Made by a program: the position numbers and the translations under genes. This document shows, in pieces, positions 13,299 through 20,776 of a stretch of 30,438 nucleotides of DNA; positions within the stretch are counted from its first letter, which is position 1, and each line of letters starts with the position of its first letter. The notes beneath the pieces are model-generated. The model saw nothing but the letters and a program-made list of their open reading frames with translations, had not been told where the DNA came from and searched no databases. The stretch comes from a virus. Location of the stretch: IMG/VR virus record IMGVR_UViG_3300032117_000111, positions 1 through 30,438 of that record. One strand, given 5' to 3'.

Positions 13299-15062
13299 TT
13301 AGACTATCTCAATATCTGTGTTATAGCTTGTAAATCCACCTTCTTTAACTACCTTAAGAATATTTTCTACACGCCCTGCTAGCTCGTCTCTATGTGACAC
13401 AAGCCAAATACTCTTATGTCGTTCTCTAGACATTTGTTTTAATAGTGCTAATGCTGACTCTACACCTTGCGTATCTAAGCCGTTGTCAATCATTTCATCA
13501 ATAAACAATACATTAATTGGTGTGTATAGTGATTCAAACACATCTCTGAAAGCCCACGCCATACTTAGTATCAAACGGTTTCTTTCACCTCTACTCAGAT
13601 TATCAAAATCTAGCTCACGACCTAGTTCTTCGATGCTAACAGTTAAGTCATTTTGGAATACTACGGTATGTGGCAGTCCAATACGATCCAAATAATGAGT
13701 TAACCTTGAGTTTAAGTAAGATAAGTTTTGTTCAATAATCTTTTTACGAATAAAACTATCCTTGCTAGTAAGCAATTTAAGTAAGAAATCTTGGTGTTCT
13801 TGTAATTTTGTTAAGTCATTAAGTGTTTCATACGATACTTCTTCTAAAGCAGTATGTGTCATTTCATCAATCTGTTCGCCATACGGATCAACTTCAGCAT
13901 TTTTGCTAGTAATTTGTGTTTGTAATCCTTCAATAGTACTGCGATGCTGAATTGCTTGTTCTTCTGTATCATAAAATAACTTAGGAGGCTTACCTAAGAC
14001 GCCCAGGGCTTCAAGGGCAATCTCCAACTCTGATAAGAGCTGTGTATGTTCTGTGAAATTCGTTCGCGCACCATCCAAATCTCCCTGCTTGCTTGCCAAT
14101 ACCGATTCGTGCTTATCGTCATGGAAGGGCTGGCCGCACGTATGGCATTCATGGTTTTTAAGAGTTTCAATCTCCTTAGATACTTTGGAAATCGCTTTAT
14201 CTTCCCGGGAAATGTCCATCTTCGTACGACTGATTTGAGTAGATAAATCGTTGATATCCTTCCTTTTTTGATCCCATGTTTTATGATCTTTGTGCGCCTG
14301 GATCTCTTTTTCAATGTCAATTTCCTGGAGCGATGATAATGCCCTCTCAAGTTCTTTGATATCTTCTTCATGTTTAGCTACCCATAGTCCTTGTCTGCGC
14401 TTTAAAGATTCTATTTGCTCTTCGATACGCTTATTGGCATCTTGAACAGCACGAATTCTAAATTCTTCTTTAGTAATATCTTCTTTGGTAGTACGATTTA
14501 GCTCTTTAATCTTTTCAGCTCGTTCACTAAGCATAGTAATACCAAGTAACTGCTCGATAATAGTACGCTGGTCGTTAGATTTTAGCGACAAAAACGGTTC
14601 AGTATAAGTGTTTAATACCATAATATGCTTAAACATATCGTGACTCATACCTAAAATACCTTCAATAGCATCTTGCGTTTCGCGACTATCGCCTTGTGCG
14701 CTATCTTCTGCTTCTGTTTCTTTATCGTTTACATAAAACTTTAACAGATTAGGCTTACGACCTCGTTCAATCTTATAAGAAGTGTTGTTGATTTCAAAAT
14801 CAAGACTAACGAGCATATTTTTGCCATTAGTTTTGTTTACGAGATTGTCGCGTCTTATGTTGCTTAACGCTGTTCCATACATAGCGTAGCTAAGAGCGTT
14901 GATGATTGTTGTTTTACCAGTTCCGTTGCGAGATCCATCACCACCTAAGTCCAGATTTTCGCCGAGAACCAATGTTAAGTCTTGCCGATCAAAATCAATA
15001 CCTTGTGTAGCATTTCCTACACTCATAAAGTTTCGAACAGTTAGATTTTTTATTTTTATCAT
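13299..15062 (-). CDS. 46: Recombination nuclease subunit gp46 (Rad50/SbcC-like ATPase)
   Basis: A 587-residue SMC-type ATPase that pairs with gp47 to resect DNA ends for recombination-dependent replication. The N-terminal Walker A is GSRNGTGKTT at 43-52. Long coiled coils flank a CHTC zinc hook (Cys306, Cys309). The C-terminal ABC signature is LSRGERNRLIL, and the Walker B motif FIDE has Asp522 and Glu523, followed by the WLVSHRDEL switch. The length is close to T4 gp46 (560). The start ATG overlaps the gp47 stop by 4 bases (ATGA), so the two subunits are translationally coupled. Regulation is likely from the sigma70-type promoter before gp55. Confidence 0.96.
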   Translation of the reverse strand: MIKIKNLTVRNFMSVGNATQGIDFDRQDLTLVLGENLDLGGDGSRNGTGKTTIINALSYAMYGTALSNIRRDNLVNKTNGKNMLVSLDFEINNTSYKIERGRKPNLLKFYVNDKETEAEDSAQGDSRETQDAIEGILGMSHDMFKHIMVLNTYTEPFLSLKSNDQRTIIEQLLGITMLSERAEKIKELNRTTKEDITKEEFRIRAVQDANKRIEEQIESLKRRQGLWVAKHEEDIKELERALSSLQEIDIEKEIQAHKDHKTWDQKRKDINDLSTQISRTKMDISREDKAISKVSKEIETLKNHECHTCGQPFHDDKHESVLASKQGDLDGARTNFTEHTQLLSELEIALEALGVLGKPPKLFYDTEEQAIQHRSTIEGLQTQITSKNAEVDPYGEQIDEMTHTALEEVSYETLNDLTKLQEHQDFLLKLLTSKDSFIRKKIIEQNLSYLNSRLTHYLDRIGLPHTVVFQNDLTVSIEELGRELDFDNLSRGERNRLILSMAWAFRDVFESLYTPINVLFIDEMIDNGLDTQGVESALALLKQMSRERHKSIWLVSHRDELAGRVENILKVVKEGGFTSYNTDIEIV

Positions 15063-16075
15063 AGGTTTTGGTAAATTTTTAATAATAACTTAGGATCATA
15101 AAATTCTGATTCTATGTTGGTAATTTGATCAGTTACAATTTGATCTACTGATTCAAATTTAACATCGCCAGGTGCTAAATCAATATCAATATCAGTACGC
15201 TTACTAGGAATTAATGCCATTTCACGCAAATTGTAATCTTTAATAAATGTTTCTTTAATAAAATTAGCTTCTTCGTAACTAATGTCGATATCTAACTCAA
15301 CACGAACGTGCATATTTGGTACAAGTATATTAGCACCGTTGTCAATAGCTTCGCTAAGTTTCATAACACGATATAATGGTTGTCCAGGCCAAGCATGATA
15401 TTGCTGTGGTTTGCCCCATTCTAATACCATCATGCCACGCTTATTATCTCCAGCATCAGCAAAGTTATGTGGAAAGCAATTACCAATGTAATTAATATTC
15501 CCTTTAGTTTGACGCAAATGAAAATGTCCTGAAAATACATTTTCGACACCTTTAAAATTATCTACGCTAATTTCTCCATGATCCGGCATCTCTACCATAG
15601 CGTTCATTTTAAAATGCGGAAGTTCAAAATGTCCAAACATATATTTTGCTGACATTTTAGACAACTTTTTGTGGTCGTCTCCAACTAACCAAGGAGCAAT
15701 AATAACATCGCCACGCTGAAACCAATCATTGACAATAACAATATTAGGTATATGCTTGGCCCATTCAGCCCCATGGATGTCCCGTTTATCACGATAGTAC
15801 AAATCATGATTACCAGGAATAAAATAAAAAGTATCAAAAGCAGCACTTAATTTCTCCAAACACCGTAATGAAGTATGTAATGTTTGCATATTGATTGATG
15901 CTCGATGGTGGTGCCAATCACCTAAGAAGAAACCAGTTTCGCACCCTTCTTCTTTAGCCTTTTCAATAAACCAATCGATAAATTTTTCACAGTCGTTTAA
16001 GTGTACAAGGCTGTTAGACTTTAAACCAAAATGAATATCTGTCATCACGGCAGCTTTTTTAAATAAGTTACTCAT
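15059..16075 (-). CDS. 47: Recombination nuclease subunit gp47 (Mre11/SbcD-like)
   Basis: A 338-residue metallophosphoesterase, the nuclease partner of gp46. The five metal-binding motifs are present in order: DIH (13-15), GDWHHH with Asp53, GNHD (88-91), GHFE with His149, and GHFHLR with His184 and His186. The length matches T4 gp47 (339). It starts inside the last codons of the homing endonuclease upstream (8-base overlap, GATGAGTAA) and ends overlapping gp46 by 4 bases. In T4 this complex also processes DNA for late replication and so supports late transcription. Confidence 0.96.
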   Translation of the reverse strand: MSNLFKKAAVMTDIHFGLKSNSLVHLNDCEKFIDWFIEKAKEEGCETGFFLGDWHHHRASINMQTLHTSLRCLEKLSAAFDTFYFIPGNHDLYYRDKRDIHGAEWAKHIPNIVIVNDWFQRGDVIIAPWLVGDDHKKLSKMSAKYMFGHFELPHFKMNAMVEMPDHGEISVDNFKGVENVFSGHFHLRQTKGNINYIGNCFPHNFADAGDNKRGMMVLEWGKPQQYHAWPGQPLYRVMKLSEAIDNGANILVPNMHVRVELDIDISYEEANFIKETFIKDYNLREMALIPSKRTDIDIDLAPGDVKFESVDQIVTDQITNIESEFYDPKLLLKIYQNL

Positions 16076-16835
16076 CTTTTATTTCCCATGCCTTGTATCC
16101 ATTATGCGATTCGCTTTTAATAGTTTTTTCGATTACGAGTCTTGCGGTTTGCTTTGTTACTCGATTGAATTCACTTTTACTTTTGTATTGTAGCACACTT
16201 CCGTCAGGATGTTCAACTAATATGGCAATACTAACCTTGGCAGCCCCTTTGAGTCCGTTTTGTCGATTTATTTCTTTCACTTGCTCGATATTTTGACTTT
16301 GCCACGCTTTAATTTTTTCGCCACGCTTAATTTTTTCATCTGGGTTAGCTTCGTAATATCGTTTAAGTGTTTTTGATTTTTCTTGATAAACTTCTTCGGT
16401 ATGTAAATGCTTTACTAATTCTTTGCGTTCTTCTGCGGTAGTGTTTGCCCATCTTTTTTTATTATAATCACGCCAATGTTCGCCGAGGGCTTCTCGGATA
16501 ATGATAAGATCATCATTGCTCATATTAGCCCAACTACCGGCACTCAATCCGTCGCCACCAAGACTAGCATTTAATCCATTTTTGTAAGTATCGTTATCTT
16601 TAATGTATTTGATTTCGGCTAATGCTAATTTTGATACTTCTGTAAATCCGCGCTCTATAACTTCATATACGCAATTTTTAATACCGGCGGTTCGCATAGC
16701 TTTGTGAATTTTTCGTTCGGAATTATGCTTAAACGCTTCGCGACAATGATCCTTCCAGCGATATTGCTTATATTCTGGCTTTGTATCTAGTCCATAATAG
16801 ACTTGATTGTTTACGGTAATTTTGTATATGAACAT
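16068..16835 (-). CDS. Free-standing GIY-YIG homing endonuclease upstream of gp47
   Basis: A 255-residue GIY-YIG nuclease. IYKITVNNQVYYG (3-15) is the GIY and YIG pair in degenerate form. R and H follow in YRWKDHCREAF (~25-35), and LALAEIKYIKDND (~70-82) holds the likely catalytic glutamate. NASLGGDGLSAG and a basic helical region follow, and the C-terminal ~55 residues (VEHPDGSVLQYKS to the end) resemble the helix-turn-helix modules at the ends of homing endonucleases. It is inserted between gp55 and gp47 and overlaps the gp47 start by 8 bases, the same arrangement as the endonuclease at the portal gene. It has its own late-like promoter inside an inverted repeat. Confidence 0.82.
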   Translation of the reverse strand: MFIYKITVNNQVYYGLDTKPEYKQYRWKDHCREAFKHNSERKIHKAMRTAGIKNCVYEVIERGFTEVSKLALAEIKYIKDNDTYKNGLNASLGGDGLSAGSWANMSNDDLIIIREALGEHWRDYNKKRWANTTAEERKELVKHLHTEEVYQEKSKTLKRYYEANPDEKIKRGEKIKAWQSQNIEQVKEINRQNGLKGAAKVSIAILVEHPDGSVLQYKSKSEFNRVTKQTARLVIEKTIKSESHNGYKAWEIKDE

Positions 16836-16842
16836 AATAGTT

Positions 16843-16882
16843 AAATCCCAAGTGTATGTATTTAGTTATTCACTGGGGATTT
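16843..16882 (-). promoter_or_regulatory. Late-promoter-like element inside a 12-bp inverted repeat
   Basis: ACTAAATA (minus strand, 16859-16866) lies in the 16-base centre of an inverted repeat whose arms are AAATCCCAAGTG (16843-16854) and CACTGGGGATTT (16871-16882), with one mismatch. The downstream arm includes the GGGA that would be the ribosome-binding site of the endonuclease at 16068-16835. A read-through transcript from gp55 would fold and hide this site, while a transcript started at the late promoter would not contain the upstream arm. Confidence 0.5.
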
Positions 16883-16924
16883 TAATATTATACACTCCTA
16901 GATTGTAGATTACAACTAAACTGG

Positions 16925-17851
16925 CTATTCTTCAGTATTGTATTCAGAAATATCAATATTGGTAACAACAGAATTAAGATTAGGATCTTTTTTACCAGCC
17001 GCTTGTCTAGTCCACGAAGGGTTCAGCCCATTCATTTCAAGCATATCATCACGAATGTTTTGATTTTTCTTTTCAGAATTAAGAACATGAGTAAACGAGT
17101 TAGTAATAGCGGCAGTATAGTAAGCAAACGGATTTTGTGATTTTGATTCATCAAATCGTAAGCCAATTTGACTTAATTGTACCAGTGCTGCGCCACGCAT
17201 TTCTTCATTGTATGTATAGCCACGCCAGTTACTACGGGTAGCATAACGATCACATAATTTAATAAACATATTGGCTAAGGTACGAGTCATTGTGCCATGA
17301 TCCTTGCTAAACTCGCCCTTTTCCAAATCACCAACCCAGTGGCTTTTACCCACTAAAAACGGTTTCTTTTTATCATCTAAACGATAATGATAAAATGGCG
17401 GAAATGGAAGTCTGACAAATTTTGCTGTAGCGCCAACTTCTGGCTCGTCGATTGGGGGTAAACCTAAAATATCTTCTTCGATTAAATCAAGTTCAAAAAT
17501 ATCATCTAATTTTTTCTTTTTTGTTGTAGCAGATTTTGGGATCTTTTTAGGAGCCATTGGAATATGCTCCCAACAAGTGATTCTAAATACTAAATCTGTG
17601 TTAGGAATTTTCTTTGGATCAATTACTACCCCAGTTTCTTTTTTAATGCGATCTGCGCGATTGCGTCTAGCTTCTGCTACAGTACGCTGATTAATTTTTT
17701 CAACAGTGGGCAAAATAATGTCATATTGGTGATCATTTACTGGATCTAAGTAAGTGCAATATGTGTTTTTGCTTAAATGTATTTGCTTTAAAATATCTCG
17801 ATTATTGAGATAAATGACTTTTCTTTGTGATACGACTGGTCCTGTAGCCAA
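16925..17851 (-). CDS. 55: Late-transcription sigma factor gp55 (N-terminally extended)
   Basis: A 308-residue sigma-like factor that directs host RNA polymerase to TATAAATA late promoters. The recognisable part is at about 195-275: RSNWRGYTYNEEMRGAALVQ and SQNPFAYYTAAITNSFTHVL, matching the T4 gp55 pattern GYTQ..K.EM and KNPHAYITQACFNAFVQRI. T4 gp55 has 185 residues. Here ~150 extra N-terminal residues are rich in Lys and Pro and include a KKKK run near 112-115. The start is a TTG at 17849-17851 with a strong AGGAG 7 bases upstream. No ATG is usable before residue ~98. This may hold down sigma synthesis. Late promoters on both strands of this window are its expected targets. Confidence 0.88.
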   Translation of the reverse strand: MATGPVVSQRKVIYLNNRDILKQIHLSKNTYCTYLDPVNDHQYDIILPTVEKINQRTVAEARRNRADRIKKETGVVIDPKKIPNTDLVFRITCWEHIPMAPKKIPKSATTKKKKLDDIFELDLIEEDILGLPPIDEPEVGATAKFVRLPFPPFYHYRLDDKKKPFLVGKSHWVGDLEKGEFSKDHGTMTRTLANMFIKLCDRYATRSNWRGYTYNEEMRGAALVQLSQIGLRFDESKSQNPFAYYTAAITNSFTHVLNSEKKNQNIRDDMLEMNGLNPSWTRQAAGKKDPNLNSVVTNIDISEYNTEE

Positions 17852-17870
17852 TGTAAATCTCCTATTTGAT

Positions 17871-17903
17871 TATTTATTATAGCACAAGTCAACCGCTTGT
17901 CAA
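17871..17903 (-). promoter_or_regulatory. Consensus sigma70-type promoter overlapping a late-type element, before gp55
   Basis: On the minus strand TTGACA (17898-17903), a 16-base spacer and TATAAT (17876-17881), with TGC just before the -10 box (extended -10). Both hexamers are perfect matches to the bacterial housekeeping consensus. AATAAATA (17871-17878), a late-type element, overlaps the -10 box. This would let the gp55-gp47-gp46 block be read early by host polymerase and later by gp55-polymerase. Confidence 0.75.
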
Positions 17904-17937
17904 CCTTTTTAACATAATATGAGCATATTATTTAAAC

Positions 17938-17945
17938 CATAAATA
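17938..17945 (+). promoter_or_regulatory. Late promoter CATAAATA before the tail gene block
   Basis: CATAAATA (7 of 8 to the T4 late consensus) is followed by TTGTAT and AGGA, then the ATG at 17964. The segment ACCATAAATATTGTAT is repeated with one change (ACCATAAATACTGTAT) before gp6 at 26262-26277. Confidence 0.65.
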
Positions 17946-17963
17946 TTGTATAGGATAACCAAA

Positions 17964-19154
17964 ATGGCAATATCACCGACCCCAGTAACACCCACTGATC
18001 CGTTAGCAGAAGAAGCGGCAAAATTACAGGCTGAATTATCAGGCGACGGAGTAAGAGCGAATGTAGATACAGGACCAGCTCCAATAAGTCCAACGATTGA
18101 TCCTGCTTCTACACTTAGTCAGGGCGAAACCATAATAGTTCCGGCGAGCCAAGTTAATAAATCAGCCACTCCGATTAACGCTGTTACTCCAGGATTGCAA
18201 ACATTTGATGATGGTTCCTCCATACAAACATTTGACGACGGATCTACATTAGTAACAGATTCTAACGGAAAAATTTCATCAACTCCAGAAACTAGCTCAA
18301 GTAGCCCTTTGGCAGCCGCTATTCAATCTGGCACTAATAATGCTCAGTTTCAACAAGAAAGAGCGACACAGTTAGGGCAACAATCTAAAAACGGTGACTG
18401 GCGAGTTAAATTAAGTTTAGCACAGGGCGCAACTTATTTGTACAATGCGCCTAACCCAGGAATACTTCAGCCGTTACAAGTTACTAACGGAGTTATATTT
18501 CCGTACACGCCAAAAATTGACATGAGTTATAAAGCAAACTATTCAACTTATGATTTAACACATTCAAATTTTCGTGGCTATTTTTATCAAAATAGTCAAG
18601 TTGGCGACATTAGTATTACAGGACATTTTACGGCGCAAGACACAAATCAAGCAAACTATTTGTTGGCAGTAATTCATTTTTTCCGTAGTGCTACAAAAAT
18701 GTTTTATGGTCAAGACGCACAACGAGGTAGTCCTCCGCCGTTAGTATTTTTATCTGGTTTAGGTCAATATCAGTTTAACAATCACCCTTGTTTAATTACA
18801 GAATTTACATATAATCTTCCTGAAGACGTTGATTATATACGAGCTCAGGTTGCTAATAAAGTAAATTTAAATTTAACATCACAAAATGCGGTACAACAAA
18901 GTGTAGCTACTAATAATATTTTTGCTAGTATTCAACGACTAGCAAACGCCTTTACAACCAAAGGTGCTTTGCCTACAACTCCATTTGGCTCGCCTAATAT
19001 TCCAAATTTAGCGCAAGGCACGCCAACTTATGTACCAACAAAAATGGACATTACTATTAGATTATTACCTGTTAATACTCGTCAACAAGTTAGTCAACAA
19101 TTTAGTGTTAAAGAATTTGCTAATGGCAATCAACTTAAAGGAGGGTTCTGGTAA
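17964..19154 (+). CDS. 48: Baseplate tail-tube cap protein, gp48-like
   Basis: A 396-residue protein. The first ~150 residues are Ser/Thr/Pro/Gln-rich and look disordered. The folded part starts at NGDWRVKLSLA and includes GVIFPYTPKIDMSYKANY, HSNFRGYFYQNSQVGDI and HFFRSATKMFYGQDAQRGSP, a pattern I know from tube-cap/tube-initiator proteins of aquatic T4-like phages (gp48 or the related gp54). In T4 gp48/gp54 cap the baseplate and start tube polymerisation. T4 gp48 has 364 residues. I chose the ATG at 17964 with AGGA upstream. A TTG at 17946 in the same frame lies within the late promoter. The stop overlaps the gp53 start (TAATG). The choice between gp48 and gp54 is uncertain. Confidence 0.62.
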   Translation: MAISPTPVTPTDPLAEEAAKLQAELSGDGVRANVDTGPAPISPTIDPASTLSQGETIIVPASQVNKSATPINAVTPGLQTFDDGSSIQTFDDGSTLVTDSNGKISSTPETSSSSPLAAAIQSGTNNAQFQQERATQLGQQSKNGDWRVKLSLAQGATYLYNAPNPGILQPLQVTNGVIFPYTPKIDMSYKANYSTYDLTHSNFRGYFYQNSQVGDISITGHFTAQDTNQANYLLAVIHFFRSATKMFYGQDAQRGSPPPLVFLSGLGQYQFNNHPCLITEFTYNLPEDVDYIRAQVANKVNLNLTSQNAVQQSVATNNIFASIQRLANAFTTKGALPTTPFGSPNIPNLAQGTPTYVPTKMDITIRLLPVNTRQQVSQQFSVKEFANGNQLKGGFW

Positions 19155-19456
19155 TGACAGCACAATATAATCAAACTAGCCCGTACTACTTAACACAATA
19201 TAGTCAGTATTTTTTAGATGTGATGATAAATCGACCAATTCCAAAATTGGTGGATGATCAATACTTTACAATAAATGCGACTTACCAATATAGACCAGAT
19301 TTGTTAGCGCACGATTTGTATGATAATAGTAATTTGTGGTGGGTATTTTATCAACGCAATCCTAATACATTATCTAAACCGCCTCTTGATTTTACATCAG
19401 GAACACAAATTTATTTGCCAAAAATTACTACCTTACAATCAGTGTTAGGATTCTAA
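19154..19456 (+). CDS. 53: Baseplate wedge subunit gp53 (short form)
   Basis: A 100-residue protein with the gp53 hallmark: YQYRPDLLAHDLYDNSNLWWVFYQRNPN (written in parts: YRPDLLAHDLYDNS near 48-61, LWWVFYQRNPN near 63-73) followed by GTQIYLP near 83-89, a LysM-like end. gp53 joins the six wedges into the baseplate. T4 gp53 has 196 residues, so this is the compact form seen in many other myoviruses. GGAGGG lies ~8 bases upstream, and the ATG overlaps the stop of the tube-cap gene by 1 base. Confidence 0.88.
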   Translation: MTAQYNQTSPYYLTQYSQYFLDVMINRPIPKLVDDQYFTINATYQYRPDLLAHDLYDNSNLWWVFYQRNPNTLSKPPLDFTSGTQIYLPKITTLQSVLGF

Positions 19457-19457
19457 A

Positions 19458-20756
19458 ATGGCTTTTCGATTCAATACTATCGATCCATCAACAGGATACG
19501 AACAATGGTTCGACCCTACAACAGGCGCATATCAACTGCGCCCCCCTGCTAACAATCCTGCTCCTGCGACAGTAACAACTCAACAAAGCCAAAGTACGTC
19601 GCAACAAACACCTGCCGGACCAATACCATATACTGCATTAACCACTTCTGCGGTAGGCGACGTAACAATAAAATTACCAGACTCTCAAGCGTCTGCTACG
19701 GCTCCGCTAAATGCTCAACCTGCCGCGGCTGCTCCAACCGACGACAATTCTAATGGAGCAAATACTGTATCAGGAACTTCGGTGCTACTTAATGCCGCAA
19801 CAAGTCCTACTACCTTAATTACGCCACAGCCCAATATATTAGATCAATTTGCTAGTTACACATATAATATTGGATGGTATTTGTTAACCCCTACACAATT
19901 TAAATCTGTTACAAATGCTGTAAAAATAGATGTTAATCAATGGTCGTTGCTTGTACAAAGCGGCGGAGCAAGTTCACAACAAACAGCGGCAACACAACAA
20001 GGCGCTCTTGCTGGGCAGTCTAATACTATTACTGGGCAATTAACAACAACAGCTACTACTGGGCGAAACAAATATTTTACACTTGATTACTACATTGACG
20101 ATTTAGAAATAAGTTCAACTTTAGGTGGCGGCGGCCCTGCTACGCTAACTGAGCTTTCTTTTAAAGTAACAGAACCTAACGGGTTAACTCTGTTACCAAA
20201 TCTTACTAATGCTGTTCGTGATTTGTATCAACAAACTAACGCAGCAAATAACTTAGCATTTTTTTGTATAGTTGTTAAGTTTTATGGGTGGGACATTAAT
20301 GGACATTTAATAACAGATCCGTCTAGCTCTTCGGGAACACCAGGCGCTACTCCTGGTATTACTAATGCTGTATTGACTAGATATTATCCTTTTCAAATTA
20401 CAGAATTTAATTTTAAAATGGCTAGCAAAGCTATTGAATATCAAATTAAAGGTGTACCGCAACATTTTAAATATGGGTCATCATCAGGCACAGCAAGTAT
20501 TCCTTATAATATAGAACTTACTGGAGCAACTGTTGGAGATGTATTATCGGGAGCAGGCATTTCTGCTAATACAGGAAATACAACAGGGTCTGGGCGTGAC
20601 GCAACAACAACATCGTCACCAACAGTACAAACTGGGCCAACAAAATTAACGGCTCAAGAAGTAGCAGCGTCTCAACTGGCTACAGTTAAGAATTTTATTT
20701 TTAATCCATTTGGCGCATCAAATTCGCAAACGAACGGCGGATGGGGCGAGGGTTAA
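19458..20756 (+). CDS. Virion protein, possible baseplate hub component A
   Basis: A 432-residue protein not assigned with confidence. A short N-terminal motif (FDPTTGAYQLRPP) and a Gln/Ala/Thr-rich linker to ~125 precede a folded domain starting at LDQFASYTYNIGWYLL. It continues with DYYIDDLEISST, LTELSFKVTEPNGLTLLPNL and FFCIVVKFYGWDINGHLI, then RYYPFQITEFNFKMASKAIEYQIKG. Beta-rich domains with 'specify a field direction, then evaluate' repeats like these occur in hub proteins of the gp27 kind. It lies between gp53 and spike gp5, where a hub gene is expected, and is followed by the related-looking gene at 20777. The two may be halves of one larger hub protein of related phages (inference). 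AGGA precedes the ATG. Confidence 0.55.
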   Translation: MAFRFNTIDPSTGYEQWFDPTTGAYQLRPPANNPAPATVTTQQSQSTSQQTPAGPIPYTALTTSAVGDVTIKLPDSQASATAPLNAQPAAAAPTDDNSNGANTVSGTSVLLNAATSPTTLITPQPNILDQFASYTYNIGWYLLTPTQFKSVTNAVKIDVNQWSLLVQSGGASSQQTAATQQGALAGQSNTITGQLTTTATTGRNKYFTLDYYIDDLEISSTLGGGGPATLTELSFKVTEPNGLTLLPNLTNAVRDLYQQTNAANNLAFFCIVVKFYGWDINGHLITDPSSSSGTPGATPGITNAVLTRYYPFQITEFNFKMASKAIEYQIKGVPQHFKYGSSSGTASIPYNIELTGATVGDVLSGAGISANTGNTTGSGRDATTTSSPTVQTGPTKLTAQEVAASQLATVKNFIFNPFGASNSQTNGGWGEG

Positions 20757-20776
20757 TACTATGATAGGAAATTATT

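Noticed and set aside
13994-14371. 125-codon minus-strand frame inside gp46.
   Set aside because: It is overlapped entirely by gp46 in another frame; the zinc hook and coiled coils are in the gp46 frame and the alternative product is an implausible basic string.
17946-17963. Alternative TTG start of the tube-cap gene at 17946.
   Set aside because: It lies at the end of the late promoter, before the predicted transcript start and the AGGA site; the ATG at 17964 fits.
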